From Xanthomonas nasturtii (lineage in GTDB: Bacteria; Pseudomonadota; Gammaproteobacteria; Xanthomonadales; Xanthomonadaceae), in contig NZ_LYMI01000034.1 in the NCBI RefSeq assembly GCF_001660815.1, positions 124,001 to 188,000 of the forward strand: a DNA stretch of 64,000 nt. Direction: 5' to 3'. A model generated the notes under the pieces. The model had not been told where the DNA came from. It made no database searches and saw only the letters and a list, made by a program, of their open reading frames with translations. The position numbers and the translations under genes were made by a program. Shown here one piece after another: positions 29,113 to 41,406 of the stretch (the stretch's first letter is position 1; each line of letters starts with the position of its first letter).

Positions 29113-29146
29113 AAAAAAGGCCGACCCTCACGAGTCGGCCTTTTCC
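29113..29146 (-). terminator. Terminator of the Tat-exported hydrolase gene
   Basis: An 11-bp inverted repeat (29115-29125 and 29134-29144, stem ending in AAAA/TTTT) lies about 20 bases downstream of the hydrolase stop on the minus strand, with a T-run of six. Confidence 0.85.
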
Positions 29147-29163
29147 AATCCAGTCAAACCGGA

Positions 29164-30153
29164 TCAGGCTTTGGCAAACGCCAGCAGATCCTTGTTGAAC
29201 TGATCGGCATGGGTAATGGTCAAGCCATGCGGCGCGCCGGCGTAAATCTTCAGCTCGGCGTTCTTGATGATCTTGGCCGACAGCTTGCCGGACGCATCGA
29301 TGGGCACGATCTGGTCGTCGTCGCCGTGCACGACCAGCGCCGGCACATCGATCTTCTTCAGGTCGGGGGTGTAATCGACTTCGGAGAATTCCTTGATGCA
29401 GTCGTACTGGCCCTTGTGTCCACCCAGCATGCCCTGCAGCCAGAACGAATCGCGCATGCCTTGCGTGACCTTGTTGCCGTCGCGGTTGGCGCCGAAGAAC
29501 GGAGTGGTCAGGTCCTGGTAGAACTGCGAACGGTCCTTGGCAACGCCATCGCGGATGCCGTCGAACACGCTCAGCGGCAAGCCGCCCGGATTGGTCGGGC
29601 TCTTGACCATCTGCGGCGGCACCGCACCCACCAGCACGACCTTGGCCACGCGCTTGCTGCCGTGGCGGCCAACGTAATGCGCCACTTCGCCACCGCCGGT
29701 GGAATGGCCGACCAGGATCGCGTCTTTCAGATCCAGCGCTTCGATCACGCCGGCCAGGTCGTCGGCGTAGGTGTCCATGTCGTTGCCGTCCCAGGTCTGC
29801 GACGAACGGCCGTGGCTGCGACGGTCATGCGCAATCACGCGATAACCGTGTTGCCCCATGAACAGCATCTGCGGGTCCCAGGCATCGCCGCTGAGCGGCC
29901 AACCGTGTGCGAACACGACTGGCTGGCCCTTGCCCCAGTCCTTGTAAAAAATGTTGGCGCCGTCGGGACGTTTGATGAAATTGGACATCGGGGTGACTCC
30001 GTGGGTGGACGAGTGGGGTGGTGAGGTGGGATGTGCGCGGTTGGCTGCGGCACCGGCAAGGCCTGGCAGCGACAACGCTGCCACGGCGACAGTGCCGGAA
30101 ATGAGAAAGTTGCGGCGTCCGGCATCGGCCGGATGCGCCTCGAACGGATCCAT
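29164..30153 (-). CDS. Tat-exported alpha/beta hydrolase, chloroperoxidase-like
   Basis: The 329-residue protein starts [20 protein letters not shown], a twin-arginine signal followed by a hydrophobic stretch ending near LAGAAAN, so export folded through Tat is expected. The mature enzyme has the oxyanion-loop [14 protein letters not shown], the nucleophile elbow GHSTGGG, a late Asp in [10 protein letters not shown] and His in GAPHGLT. This is the non-haem chloroperoxidase/arylesterase group. AGGAG lies upstream of the ATG. A second ATG at [10 protein letters not shown] would give the usual cytoplasmic form, so the Tat leader is a notable extension. Confidence 0.85.
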   Translation of the reverse strand: MDPFEAHPADAGRRNFLISGTVAVAALSLPGLAGAAANRAHPTSPPHSSTHGVTPMSNFIKRPDGANIFYKDWGKGQPVVFAHGWPLSGDAWDPQMLFMGQHGYRVIAHDRRSHGRSSQTWDGNDMDTYADDLAGVIEALDLKDAILVGHSTGGGEVAHYVGRHGSKRVAKVVLVGAVPPQMVKSPTNPGGLPLSVFDGIRDGVAKDRSQFYQDLTTPFFGANRDGNKVTQGMRDSFWLQGMLGGHKGQYDCIKEFSEVDYTPDLKKIDVPALVVHGDDDQIVPIDASGKLSAKIIKNAELKIYAGAPHGLTITHADQFNKDLLAFAKA

Positions 30154-30529
30154 AAACACTCCTGTGGGCGAGGGCATGCAGCCCGGCGGTCTCAGACGCG
30201 TCAGCGCGTGGTGCGGGCGTGCCCACGCAGCGCAAGGCCACCGCAGGCAACGGACAAACCGGTGCATGCGGCAAGTAGAGCGTGTGAGGCATGCAGGCAG
30301 ATTGCATGCGCGTGCGCAGTGCACTGCGCGCTTCGCTGAGCGTGATGGCAAGCCGCAGTCAACGCGTTGGCCGCAGGCGTGCGGTGACGACGGTGCATCC
30401 GCGCGCAAATCCACAAGACGCGGCTCGGTCTGCAAGCGAAGGGCGCGCGGCTTGTTCTCTTCGTGCCCCTCTGCCAGCGCAACGCATGCAATCGAACGCA
30501 AGCGCAGCGTTCTTGGCGGATGCCGCCGT
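30154..30529. other. Intergenic stretch with a 16-bp perfect palindrome
   Basis: No gene is visible in these 376 bases between mntH and the hydrolase. GCGCAGTGCACTGCGC at 30314-30329 is a perfect palindrome without a loop or T-tract, so it is more like a protein-binding site than a terminator. The region is depleted in recognisable promoter elements. Confidence 0.5.
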
Positions 30530-31864
30530 TCAGTGCAGCGCGGTGTCCCAGAGCAGCTTCAGGTTCAAGCCCACGATGACGGCAGCAATCACCCAGGCGA
30601 TGCGCACCAACCATGCCGGCGCCACCAGCGCGCCCATCAACTTGCGGTCCGACACGAAGCGCACCAGCGGAATCACCGCAAACGGCAGCTGCATCGACAA
30701 CACCACCTGGCTGAGCACCAATAGGCGCGCAGTACCGGCTTCGCCATACAGCCAGATCACGATGACCACCGGCACGATGGCGATGCCGCGGGTCAGCAGG
30801 CGCCGCATCCACGGCGGCAGGCGCAATTGCAGGAAGCCTTCCATCACGATCTGACCGGCCAGCGTAGCGGTCACGGTGGAGTTGATGCCGGAGGCAAGCA
30901 GCGCCACCGCAAACAGGGTCGAGGCCAGGCCGACGCCGAGCATCGGCGCCAGCAACGCATGCGCCTGTTCGATCTCCTGCACGTCGGTGCGGCCCTGCGC
31001 ATGGAACACCGCCGCCGCCAGGATCAGGATCGAGGCATTGATGAACAACGCGAACATCAGTGCCACGGTGCTGTCGGTGACCGCCCAGCGCAGCGCCGAT
31101 TTGCGGCCGACATCGGTGCGCGGATATGCGCGCGTCTGCACGATCGACGAATGCAGATACAGGTTATGCGGCATCACCGTCGCACCGATGATGCCGATCG
31201 CCAGATACAGCGCCTGCGGGTCGGTGACCACCTGCGCACGTGGAATGAAACCGCCCAGCACTGCCGCAATCGGTGGCGCGGCCAGTGCGATCTGGATGCC
31301 GAAGCACACGAAGATGATCAGCAGCAACGCGATCACAAAGGCTTCCAACGCGCGGAAACCGCGGTTCATCAGCAACAACACCAGCACTACGTCCACCGCG
31401 GTGATGATCGCGCCGACGGTCAGCGGGATGCCGAACAACAGCTTCAACGCAATCGCGGTACCGATCACTTCGGCCAGGTCGCAGGCGATGATCGCCAGTT
31501 CGCAAATGCCCCACAGCGCCAGATTGACTGCGCGCGGGTAGCGCGCACGGCAGGCCTGCGCCAGATCCATCCCGGTTGCGATGCCCAACCGCGCCGACAG
31601 GCCCTGCAGCACGATCGCCATCAGGTTCGACAACAGGATCACCGACAACAACAGGTAGCCGAACTGCGAACCGCCGGCCAGATCGGTGGCCCAGTTGCCC
31701 GGGTCCATGTAGCCCACCGACACCATGTAGCCCGGCCCCAGAAATGCCAGCAAGCGAAACCACCAATGGCCGCCCTTGGGCACGGCAACACTGGCGTGGT
31801 GGTCGCCCAGCCCGCCAGCGGCGGTGGCTGACGACGGCGTTGAGATGACGTTGTCGGCGGACAT
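30530..31864 (-). CDS. mntH: Nramp-family manganese/divalent metal transporter
   Basis: The 444-residue inner-membrane protein imports Mn2+ (and Fe2+) with protons. It shows the metal-binding DPGN motif at residues 54-57 ([11 protein letters not shown]) and the second motif [13 protein letters not shown], with about eleven membrane helices. It diverges from mntR with an MntR-box-like palindrome in the 128-base gap, so repression by Mn2+-loaded MntR is expected. Confidence 0.95.
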   Translation of the reverse strand: MSADNVISTPSSATAAGGLGDHHASVAVPKGGHWWFRLLAFLGPGYMVSVGYMDPGNWATDLAGGSQFGYLLLSVILLSNLMAIVLQGLSARLGIATGMDLAQACRARYPRAVNLALWGICELAIIACDLAEVIGTAIALKLLFGIPLTVGAIITAVDVVLVLLLMNRGFRALEAFVIALLLIIFVCFGIQIALAAPPIAAVLGGFIPRAQVVTDPQALYLAIGIIGATVMPHNLYLHSSIVQTRAYPRTDVGRKSALRWAVTDSTVALMFALFINASILILAAAVFHAQGRTDVQEIEQAHALLAPMLGVGLASTLFAVALLASGINSTVTATLAGQIVMEGFLQLRLPPWMRRLLTRGIAIVPVVIVIWLYGEAGTARLLVLSQVVLSMQLPFAVIPLVRFVSDRKLMGALVAPAWLVRIAWVIAAVIVGLNLKLLWDTALH

Positions 31865-31897
31865 ACGAGTGGATCGAAACGGGACGACAGGGATGAT

Positions 31898-31911
31898 ATA
31901 GCAAGTGCTAT
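31898..31911. promoter_or_regulatory. Predicted MntR box between mntH and mntR
   Basis: ATAGCA-AG-TGCTAT is a perfect inverted repeat placed 34 bases upstream of mntH. It matches the core of the E. coli MntR box (ATAGC-N4-GCTAT) as I remember it. Its position suits repression of mntH; control of mntR is possible too. Confidence 0.75.
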
Positions 31912-31992
31912 GCTATTGAGCATTGGCAAACTCAATCGTATTGATCGGCCGCGTGCTTCAAACTACGCATCCCGGCACCGACGCCGGCGACC

Positions 31993-32475
31993 ATGACGAG
32001 GATGAGGGTGGGCAAGAGCGAAAAGGTGGAAGCGGCCGCGCCGGTCCTGATCGATGCGCAGGTGCACATGGAAAGCTTCCGTCAGGTGCGCGAAGCGCGC
32101 CGTGCCGAGCTGGTCGAGGACTACGTGGAGCTGATCTCCGATCTGCTGGTCGACGGCGGCGAGGCGCGGCAGGTCGATATCGCCGCGCGCCTGGGCGTAG
32201 CGCAGCCCACCGTGGCCAAGATGCTCAAGCGGCTGGTGCGCGATGGCTGGGTGGTGCAGCGGCCGTACCGTGGCGTGTTCCTGACGCCGGCCGGCGAAGC
32301 GTTGGCTGCCTCCAGCCGGCAGCGGCATCAGATCGTGGAGCGCTTCCTGCTTGCGCTTGGTATCGACGAGGCCACGGCGCGCCGCGACGCAGAGGGCATC
32401 GAGCACCATGTCAGCGAGGCCACGGTTGCCGCGTTCGCCGCGTTTCTGGACCGCCAGGGCGGCTCGGCCACGTGA
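31993..32475 (+). CDS. mntR: Manganese-responsive regulator MntR (DtxR family)
   Basis: The 160-residue protein has a winged helix-turn-helix ([21 protein letters not shown] followed by [17 protein letters not shown]) and a helical dimerisation and metal-binding half with [13 protein letters not shown] and [10 protein letters not shown], as in E. coli-type MntR. It is divergent from mntH. An ATG at 32002 is an alternative start. Its stop overlaps the GTG of tadA. Confidence 0.92.
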   Translation: MTRMRVGKSEKVEAAAPVLIDAQVHMESFRQVREARRAELVEDYVELISDLLVDGGEARQVDIAARLGVAQPTVAKMLKRLVRDGWVVQRPYRGVFLTPAGEALAASSRQRHQIVERFLLALGIDEATARRDAEGIEHHVSEATVAAFAAFLDRQGGSAT

Positions 32476-33011
32476 GCGTGCCTGCCGACGTGCCGACCAA
32501 TGCGCCGATCAAAGCAACGGACGATGCACCGCACACGGCAATCGACACGCATTGGATGCAGCAGGCCTTGCACCTGGCCGAGCGTGCCGAGCGCGACTAC
32601 GACGAAATCCCGGTCGGCGCATTGCTGGTCGATGCCGATGGCAAGGTGTTGGGGGAGGGCTGGAACTTCAACATCGCCAGCCACGACCCCAGCGCGCATG
32701 CCGAAATCATGGCCATGCGCGAAGCCGGGCGCCGGCTGGCCAATCACCGCCTGATCGGCTGCACGCTGTACGTCACGCTGGAGCCGTGCGCGATGTGCGC
32801 CATGGCGATGATCCACGCGCGAATCGCGCGGGTGGTGTTCGCCGCCAGCGACCCCAAGACCGGTGCCTGCGGCAGCGTGTTCGACCTGCTGGCCGACCCG
32901 CGCCACAATCATCGCGTGCAGGTCTGCGGCGGCGTGCTCGCGGCCGAGGCGAGCGTGCGGCTGACCAATTACTTCAGGGCCAAGCGCGGCAAGCCGCCAC
33001 TTGCGCCCTGA
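32472..33011 (+). CDS. tadA: tRNA-specific adenosine deaminase
   Basis: The 179-residue enzyme converts A34 to inosine in tRNA-Arg(ACG). Zinc and catalytic residues are H76-A-E78 and P105-C-x2-C109 ([16 protein letters not shown]). The GTG start at 32472 overlaps the mntR stop (GTGA), which suggests coupling; an in-frame extension upstream would run through mntR. The first 25 residues are not part of the core fold. Confidence 0.93.
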   Translation: MSVPADVPTNAPIKATDDAPHTAIDTHWMQQALHLAERAERDYDEIPVGALLVDADGKVLGEGWNFNIASHDPSAHAEIMAMREAGRRLANHRLIGCTLYVTLEPCAMCAMAMIHARIARVVFAASDPKTGACGSVFDLLADPRHNHRVQVCGGVLAAEASVRLTNYFRAKRGKPPLAP

Positions 33012-33081
33012 GCGACGCGGCCGCGGTATGATGCGCGCCCTTTCCAGCATCCGGCCGGCAACGGCTCTACAGGACGGTGAT

Positions 33082-33666
33082 ATGGCAGAGAACCTTGCAG
33101 GCAACGACCGACTGATCTGGATCGATCTGGAAATGACCGGCCTGGATACCGATCGCGATTCCATCATCGAGATCGCCACCATCGTGACCGATGCGCAGTT
33201 GAACGTGCTTGCCGAGGGGCCGGAACTGGCCATCGCGCATCCGCTGGCAACCCTGGAAGCAATGGACGAGTGGAACCGCAATCAGCATCGCCGCTCGGGT
33301 CTTTGGCAGCGCGTGCTCGACAGCCAGGTCACCCACGCCCAGGCCGAAGCGCAGACCGTGGCATTTTTGGGCGAATGGATCCGCGCCGGCGCCTCGCCGA
33401 TGTGCGGAAACTCGATCTGCCAGGACCGCCGCTTCCTGCACCGGCAGATGTCGCGCCTGGAGCGCTATTTCCACTACCGCAACCTGGACGTATCCACCAT
33501 CAAGGAACTGGCGCGGCGTTGGGCGCCGACGGTGGCCAATGGGTTTGCCAAGAGCTCGGCGCACACCGCGCTGAGCGATGTACGCGATTCGATCGACGAG
33601 CTGCGTCACTACCGGCAGTTCATGGGCGCGCTCGGTGGCGACACCGCGGCGGGTGTGGAAGGCTGA
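33082..33666 (+). CDS. orn: Oligoribonuclease
   Basis: This 194-residue 3'-5' exoribonuclease degrades di- to pentaribonucleotides, including pGpG from cyclic-di-GMP turnover. The DEDDh residues are visible as D15/E17 (WIDLEMTG), the Asp in CQDRRF, and the [12 protein letters not shown] motif. ATG 33082 gives the family N-terminus and has AGGA upstream. A bidirectional terminator follows about 145 bases later. Confidence 0.96.
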   Translation: MAENLAGNDRLIWIDLEMTGLDTDRDSIIEIATIVTDAQLNVLAEGPELAIAHPLATLEAMDEWNRNQHRRSGLWQRVLDSQVTHAQAEAQTVAFLGEWIRAGASPMCGNSICQDRRFLHRQMSRLERYFHYRNLDVSTIKELARRWAPTVANGFAKSSAHTALSDVRDSIDELRHYRQFMGALGGDTAAGVEG

Positions 33667-33810
33667 GCATCCGTGGGCGCGCTGTGGCGTGCAGCGGTAG
33701 CGGTGCAAGGCGGGCAGGCAGAAGAGCGATGCAGCGCGCAGTTGAAGCGCTTCTCAACAGCGCTTCTGCGCCTATCCGGTCAACGCGACTCCGAGCCGTA
33801 ATCGCTGACA

Positions 33811-33842
33811 AAAAAGGCCGCATCGTGAGATGCGGCCTTTTC
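33811..33842. terminator. Bidirectional terminator between orn and the mscS-like gene
   Basis: A perfect 12-bp stem (33813-33824 and 33829-33840) with a GTGA loop is bordered by A-runs and T-runs on both sides. It can serve the convergent orn and ppsA-mscS units. Confidence 0.85.
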
Positions 33843-33876
33843 GTTTTTCCGCTGCACTAGTGCGGGTGTCGACCTA

Positions 33877-34868
33877 TCAACGCGCCAACGAAGGCCCTTT
33901 GCTCAGGTCGCCATCGTCGGTGATGCCTTTCAGCAATAGATCGGAGATCGGCTTGCCGTCGGCATCGTGGTGATACACGTGCAGGTCGCGTTGCGGGTAG
34001 GGGATGTTGAGCCCGTTTTCCAGCAACTGGTTGCGGATCTGCTCCAGCGTGGTGCTCTTGGCCGCGCCGAAGTTGCCGTTGGTCGCATACGCGAACAACA
34101 TCAGATCCACCGTACTTTCGCCCAGGTTGGTGACCTGCACGAACGGTGCCGGCGACTCCAGGATGTTCGGGTTGTCCTTGGCAATCTGCAGCAACAGCTG
34201 CTGGGCCTTCTTCAGATCGTCTTCGTAGCCCACGCCCACGGTCACTTCCAGGCGGCGGTTGGGCAGGGTGCTGTAGTTGATGATCGGTGCGGTGGTAATC
34301 GTGCTGTTGGGCAGCGTGATCATGCGTTCGTCGAACGAGCGGATCCGGGTCTGGAAGATCCGGATCTCGTCCACGATGCCTTCCTGGCCTGCAATCAGCA
34401 CATGGTCGCCATCGCGCATCGGTCGCAGCACGATCAACATCACGCCAGCGGCGATGTTGGACAAGGAATCCTTCAACGCAAGACCGACTGCCAGGCCTGC
34501 CGCGCCGAGCACTGCGATCAGCGAGGTCGGTGGGACCCCGATCTGACTCAGCGCACTGACGAACACCAGCACCAGCAACAACGCATACATCACGTTACGC
34601 AGAAAGTTGGTCAGTGTGATCTCGACGCGCGCGCGGGTGAGGGCGCGATGCAGCCATTGGCTAAGCTGCCTGGCCAGCCACATGCCGACCACGACAATCA
34701 GCAACGCGACGCCCCAATTGACCGCGTACTGCGCCCATGGAATGGTTGCCCAATTGAACGCAGGCTCGCTGCCGGCCGCCGGCTTGGCAGCTGCTGCGGC
34801 TCCTGACGCCGCTGGCTTCGCAGCAGCTGCTCCCGCAGCTGCCGCCCACACCGCACCCAACAGTCCCA

Positions 34869-34869
<1 letters not shown>
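33877..34869 (-). CDS. Small-conductance mechanosensitive channel, MscS family
   Basis: The 330-residue protein has an Ala/Pro-rich N-terminus, three membrane helices and the pore-lining TM3 signature GAAGLAVGLALKDSLSNIAAG, followed by the beta domain FVMxx-like LRPMRDGDHVLI. It should release solutes on hypo-osmotic shock. The start shares one base with the ppsA stop, so it is probably read from the ppsA transcript, an odd pairing with no obvious metabolic logic. Confidence 0.92.
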
Positions 34870-37262
<2,393 letters not shown>

Positions 37263-37404
37263 GCGCGATGCTCCGTAAGGCCATCGCCCGAGCGGGCTGA
37301 ATGGCCGCGACCGTAGGAAGAAGCCGCTATGATGCAGTGCACAGCGGAATCTGCACAAGCATGAACCCGTAAGTTTTGGACACCAGTTCAAAGAGGTGGT
37401 CTTG

Positions 37405-38226
37405 ATGTCAACAATTCGGCCGGTGTTTTACGTCTCCGATGGAACCGGTATCACCGCTGAAACGATTGGGCATAGCCTGCTCACCCAGTTCAGCGGATTC
37501 AACTTCGTCACCGACCGCATGTCGTTCATTGATGATGCAGATAAAGCGCGCGACGCCGCGATGCGGGTGCGCGCCGCAGGCGAGCGGTACCAAGTGCGCC
37601 CGGTGGTGGTCAATTCATGCGTCGATCCACAATTGAGCATGATCCTGGCCGAAAGCGGCGCGCTGATGCTGGATGTGTTCGCGCCTTTCATCGAGCCGCT
37701 GGAGCGCGAGCTCAACGCGCCGCGTCATTCGCGTGTGGGCCGCGCGCACGGCATGGTGGACTTCGAAACCTATCACCGCCGCATCAACGCGATGAACTTC
37801 GCGCTGAGTCACGACGATGGCATCGCGCTGAATTACGACGAGGCCGATGTGATCCTGGTAGCGGTGTCGCGCGCTGGCAAAACGCCGACCTGCATCTACC
37901 TGGCCTTGCATTACGGCATCCGCGCCGCCAACTATCCGCTCACCGACGAAGACCTGGAAAACGAACAGCTGCCGCCGCGCTTACGCAACTACCGCAGCAA
38001 GTTGTTCGGTCTGACCATCGACCCGGAGCGGCTGCAGCAGATCCGTCAGGAACGTCGCGCCAATTCGCGCTACAGCGCGGCCGAAACGTGCCGGCGCGAG
38101 GTGGCCATTGCCGAGCGCATGTTCCAGATGGAGCGCATTCCCTCGCTCAGCACCACCAACACATCGATCGAAGAAATCTCGAGCAAGGTGTTGTCCACGT
38201 TGGGGCTGCAGCGCGAGATGTTTTGA
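37405..38226 (+). CDS. ppsR: PEP synthase regulatory kinase/pyrophosphorylase
   Basis: The 273-residue DUF299-family protein inactivates PEP synthase by ADP-dependent phosphorylation and reactivates it with phosphate. The P-loop is [14 protein letters not shown], preceded by [13 protein letters not shown] at the N-terminus. ATG 37405 with GAGG 8 bases upstream is preferred to the GTG at 37396. Divergent placement against ppsA supports the pairing. A short repeat starts 3 bases after the stop. Confidence 0.94.
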   Translation: MSTIRPVFYVSDGTGITAETIGHSLLTQFSGFNFVTDRMSFIDDADKARDAAMRVRAAGERYQVRPVVVNSCVDPQLSMILAESGALMLDVFAPFIEPLERELNAPRHSRVGRAHGMVDFETYHRRINAMNFALSHDDGIALNYDEADVILVAVSRAGKTPTCIYLALHYGIRAANYPLTDEDLENEQLPPRLRNYRSKLFGLTIDPERLQQIRQERRANSRYSAAETCRREVAIAERMFQMERIPSLSTTNTSIEEISSKVLSTLGLQREMF

Positions 38227-38228
38227 GC

Positions 38229-38259
38229 GGGGAGTGGGGATTGGCCATTCGGGATTGGT
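38229..38259. repeat. GGGATTxGGGATT-type repeat after ppsR
   Basis: A single unit of the same short repeat seen after folD and guaB starts immediately after the ppsR stop codon. I see no inverted partner nearby. Confidence 0.65.
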
Positions 38260-38434
38260 GAGCGCCGCGCGCGTCTGGGCGCATGCGCTTGTCAGCGCTG
38301 GAACGTTGCCTGCGGCAGTTGTGCAGGCAGCTCGGGGATACGAAGCGGGCGGGGCAGTGCTCCGCCAAGGTAGGCCTGCGGTTGGGCCCTCGTCAATGCT
38401 GCCCGTGCGGCGGCGCAGCGTGTAGGATCGGTCC

Positions 38435-38944
38435 ATGGCGCAAGCACTGAGCAAACTCGAACGCATCCCCAAACTGAGCCGCTTCGGCTGGCTGATGGGG
38501 TTGTACGCAGAAAACTTCCAGCATCTGACCCGGCTGTTTGCCCCGGCCGACCTGGCACCCGGCTCCTATGTGTCTTCGATCGGCGACGGCCTGAACTTGC
38601 GGTTGGACGTGATCGAATGCCATCGCTACACGGTGGAATTGCGCTTGACCTACGACCTGTGCGACCCGGTCACCGGCGAGCCGGACCCGTCGGCGTATGT
38701 GCGCCTGTACCGCGATGCGCGCCAGGCCGAGACCACGCATTGCTATGTCGGCCGTCGCTGGCAGGACGTGATGGGCATGTTCCCGCCGCCGGCCGAGCTG
38801 ATCAGCCACCGCATGCGCATGAACACGTTCCTGGGCAAGTGGCTGGAGTACCTGGCCGAACGTGGCCACGGTGTGGCGACCTTGCGCCTGGATACCGATG
38901 ACGTCGCACCGCCGCGTCCGAACCCGCAGGCCGCGGTCGGCTGA
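38435..38944 (+). CDS. DUF1249-family protein
   Basis: The 169-residue soluble protein has the DUF1249 (YqiB-like) pattern: LMGLYAENFQHLTRLF at the start, VIECHRYTVELRLTYDL in the middle and RMRMNTFLGKWLEYLAERGH near the end. Function is unknown. In enterobacteria yqiB lies beside the Nudix gene nudF, and here too a Nudix gene follows, so the pairing is conserved in kind. Confidence 0.85.
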   Translation: MAQALSKLERIPKLSRFGWLMGLYAENFQHLTRLFAPADLAPGSYVSSIGDGLNLRLDVIECHRYTVELRLTYDLCDPVTGEPDPSAYVRLYRDARQAETTHCYVGRRWQDVMGMFPPPAELISHRMRMNTFLGKWLEYLAERGHGVATLRLDTDDVAPPRPNPQAAVG

Positions 38945-39028
38945 CCCAGCGTTGCCGCCACGCGCGGTGCGTCGCTTCGGCCTTACCGCTTCGGTCATAC
39001 TGATGCGCTTCGTGTCAGATCGCGTGCC

Positions 39029-39517
39029 ATGCCCTATACCCCGATTGTCGCCACGCTTGGCTACCTGTTGTCGCCGGACGGCACCCAGGTGCTGATGATC
39101 CACCGCAATGCCCGTCCCGGCGACCAGCATCTGGGCAAATACAACGGCCTGGGCGGCAAGCTGGAACCGGACGAAGACGTGCTGGCCTGCATGCGCCGCG
39201 AGATTCGTGAGGAAGCCGGCGTGGACTGCGGCCAGATGCAACTGCGCGGCACCATCAGCTGGCCGGGCTTCGGCAAGCAGGGCGAAGACTGGCTGGGCTT
39301 CGTGTTCCTGATCCGCAGCTTCGAAGGTACGCCGCAGACCTCCAACCCGGAGGGCACACTGGAATGGATCGCGATCGATCGGATGGACCAGGTGCCGATG
39401 TGGGAAGGCGACCGCAACTTCCTGCCGCTGGTGTTCGACGGCGACCCGCGCCCATTCCACGGCGTCATGCCGTATCGCGACGGGCACATGCAGTCGTGGA
39501 CGTATTCACGGATCTGA
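39029..39517 (+). CDS. Nudix hydrolase, 8-oxo-dGTPase-like
   Basis: The 162-residue protein has a full Nudix box, GGKLEPDEDVLACMRREIRE then EAGV, at about residues 42-65. The surroundings (MIHRNARPGDQHLGKYNGLG before, WEGDRNFLPLVFDGD after) are similar to MutT/NUDT1-type 8-oxo-dGTP diphosphatases. The exact substrate remains uncertain. It follows the DUF1249 gene by 84 bases. Confidence 0.88.
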   Translation: MPYTPIVATLGYLLSPDGTQVLMIHRNARPGDQHLGKYNGLGGKLEPDEDVLACMRREIREEAGVDCGQMQLRGTISWPGFGKQGEDWLGFVFLIRSFEGTPQTSNPEGTLEWIAIDRMDQVPMWEGDRNFLPLVFDGDPRPFHGVMPYRDGHMQSWTYSRI

Positions 39518-39845
39518 TCGGCTCGGCTGCCGAGCGCCTTGCGCGGCACCGCGATCCGGGCGCTGACATAGCGCCGGCGGTCGTCGGATTCGAACCTCGC
39601 GTTGTCAATCAAGCCCTCGGCAGGATCCCGGTCTTGGGCGCGGGCGTGCGCCGCTAGCAGGCTCCACCATTGCGCTGCCGGCCTCGGCCATCGGCACAGG
39701 ATGCCGGCCGTCGGCGCGGCCAGTGGACGCTGCGCAGTTTTCCACATCCCCTGTGGATGGACGCTGCGCAAGTCTGTGGACAAGTCCGCGCGGCCCTTGC
39801 GCCACCTGGCGCGTGCGATGGCTGATCAAAATTTCGCCAGTACGG
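39518..39845. other. Intergenic stretch with a direct repeat and TCCACA palindrome
   Basis: No gene is seen between the Nudix gene and 3-hydroxybutyrate dehydrogenase. TGGACGCTGCGCA occurs twice, at 39724-39736 and 39758-39770. Between them TCCACA-TCCCC-TGTGGA forms an inverted repeat, and a further CTGTGGACAAG follows. The elements resemble weak DnaA-box-like TCCACA motifs, but no function is known. Confidence 0.5.
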
Positions 39846-40604
39846 TTATTGCGCCGTCCAGCCGCCGTCGATCGCGATGGATTGCCCGGTGATGTTGCGC
39901 GCAGCGTGCGACATCAGAAACGCCACGGTGCCGGCCAGTTCGTCGTAGGCGATGAAGGCGCCCTTGGGCATCGGCTTGAGCATCACATCGCGGATCACCG
40001 CGTCCTCGGCAATCCCGCGGGTGCGTGCCTGGTCCGCAATCTGCCGTTCCACCAGCGGCGTGCGCACATAGCTCGGGCACAGGGTGTTGATGGTGATGTC
40101 GCAATCGGCCGTTTCCAGTGCGATCACCTTGGCCAGGCCGACCAGGCCATGCTTGGCGGCGACGTACGCGCTCTTGTAGGGGCTGGCCACCAGCGAGTGG
40201 ATGCTGCCGATGTTGACGATGCGGCCATAGCCGGCCGCGCGCATGCCGGGCAGCACGGCGCGACTGAGGCGCGCGGCGCCGGTGAGCATCACATCCACCA
40301 ACAGCGCCCATTGCTGCATCGGGAAGTCTTCCAGTGCGGCCACATGCTGCAGGCCGGCATTGTTGACCAGCACCTGCGGTGCGCGTGACGCACTGGCCAG
40401 TGCCTGCGCAATGCTGTGGTCGTCGGTCACGTCCAGCGCCAACGCCTCGGCCGAGCCGCCGGCCTGGCGCAGGGCGTGCGCCGTGCGCTCGGCTGCCGCC
40501 AGTTGCATGTCGCTGACGATCAGGTGATGGCCGTCGGCCGCCAGTTGGGCGGCGATACCGGCGCCGATGCCGCTGCCTGCGCCGGTGATCAGGATGCTGC
40601 GCAT
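39846..40604 (-). CDS. 3-hydroxybutyrate dehydrogenase
   Basis: The 252-residue short-chain dehydrogenase has the NAD motif TGAGSGIG (residues 7-14), NNAG, and the catalytic SIHSLVASPYKSAYVAAKHG (Ser, Tyr, Lys). The stretch CPSYVRTPLVERQIADQART is highly typical of 3-hydroxybutyrate dehydrogenases, which oxidise the monomer released from polyhydroxybutyrate to acetoacetate. The PHA synthase genes phaE and phaC lie 800 bases away on the other strand, supporting this role. Confidence 0.9.
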   Translation of the reverse strand: MRSILITGAGSGIGAGIAAQLAADGHHLIVSDMQLAAAERTAHALRQAGGSAEALALDVTDDHSIAQALASASRAPQVLVNNAGLQHVAALEDFPMQQWALLVDVMLTGAARLSRAVLPGMRAAGYGRIVNIGSIHSLVASPYKSAYVAAKHGLVGLAKVIALETADCDITINTLCPSYVRTPLVERQIADQARTRGIAEDAVIRDVMLKPMPKGAFIAYDELAGTVAFLMSHAARNITGQSIAIDGGWTAQ

Positions 40605-40736
40605 TGGGTGTCCTCACACAGTGGTGCGCAGCCTGGAGCGGTTGCGCGGGTCGCCAGCCTAGCCGAGTGCGGCGAAACGGTCGCCTGCATGGCGCGCGCG
40701 CGTTACCCTTTGCGCCTTGCTCACCTCAGGCTCCGC

Positions 40737-41351
40737 ATGAAACGCCATTTCTCGATGCTGCGCGATTTTCAACTCGCGGATTGGTTCACCTTGGCCAACG
40801 CCTTCTGCGGCACCGGCGCGGTGTTTGCGGCAATGCGCTTCCTGCAGGAGGGCCATCGCGGCGATCTGTTGCTGGGCATGGCGCTGATCCCGCTGGCGTT
40901 CGTGTTCGATGCGCTGGACGGACACGTGGCGCGCTGGCGCAAGGCCTCTTCCACACTGGGCCGCGAACTGGATTCGCTGGCGGATGTCATTTCGTTCGGC
41001 GTGGCACCGGCGGCGCTGGGTTACGCCTGCGGCATGCGCGGCGGCTGGGACTGGCTGGTGCTGAGCTACTTCGTCTGCTGCGGGGTCAGCCGGCTGGCCC
41101 GCTACAACGTCACCGCCGAAGAGATCGCCGGCGAGGCCGACAAGGTACCGTACTTCGAAGGTACCCCCATTCCGACCAGCCTGCTGCTGGTGATCCTGCT
41201 TGCGGTCGCTGCCAGCAGCGGCCATATCGGCGACACCCTGTGGTGGGGCCAGTGGCAGCTGGGGCCGTGGCAGTTCCACCCGCTGGTGCTGCTGTTTGCG
41301 GTCTCCGGCTCGCTGATGATCAGCAAGACGCTGCGCATCCCCAAGCCCTGA
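40737..41351 (+). CDS. pssA: CDP-diacylglycerol-serine O-phosphatidyltransferase
   Basis: This 204-residue inner-membrane enzyme makes phosphatidylserine. The CDP-alcohol phosphotransferase signature DALDGHVARWRKASSTLGRE with DSLAD (D-G-x2-A-R-x8-G-x3-D-x3-D) is intact, and about six hydrophobic segments follow. It is the type II PssA common outside enterobacteria. The start MKRHFSMLRDFQ has an AGG upstream; the open frame before it is not conserved sequence. Confidence 0.92.
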   Translation: MKRHFSMLRDFQLADWFTLANAFCGTGAVFAAMRFLQEGHRGDLLLGMALIPLAFVFDALDGHVARWRKASSTLGRELDSLADVISFGVAPAALGYACGMRGGWDWLVLSYFVCCGVSRLARYNVTAEEIAGEADKVPYFEGTPIPTSLLLVILLAVAASSGHIGDTLWWGQWQLGPWQFHPLVLLFAVSGSLMISKTLRIPKP

Positions 41352-41406
41352 GCAGCATGCCGGCACGCACGCGGTAGGATGGCTGGGTGAACGGTCACGG
41401 GAGGGG

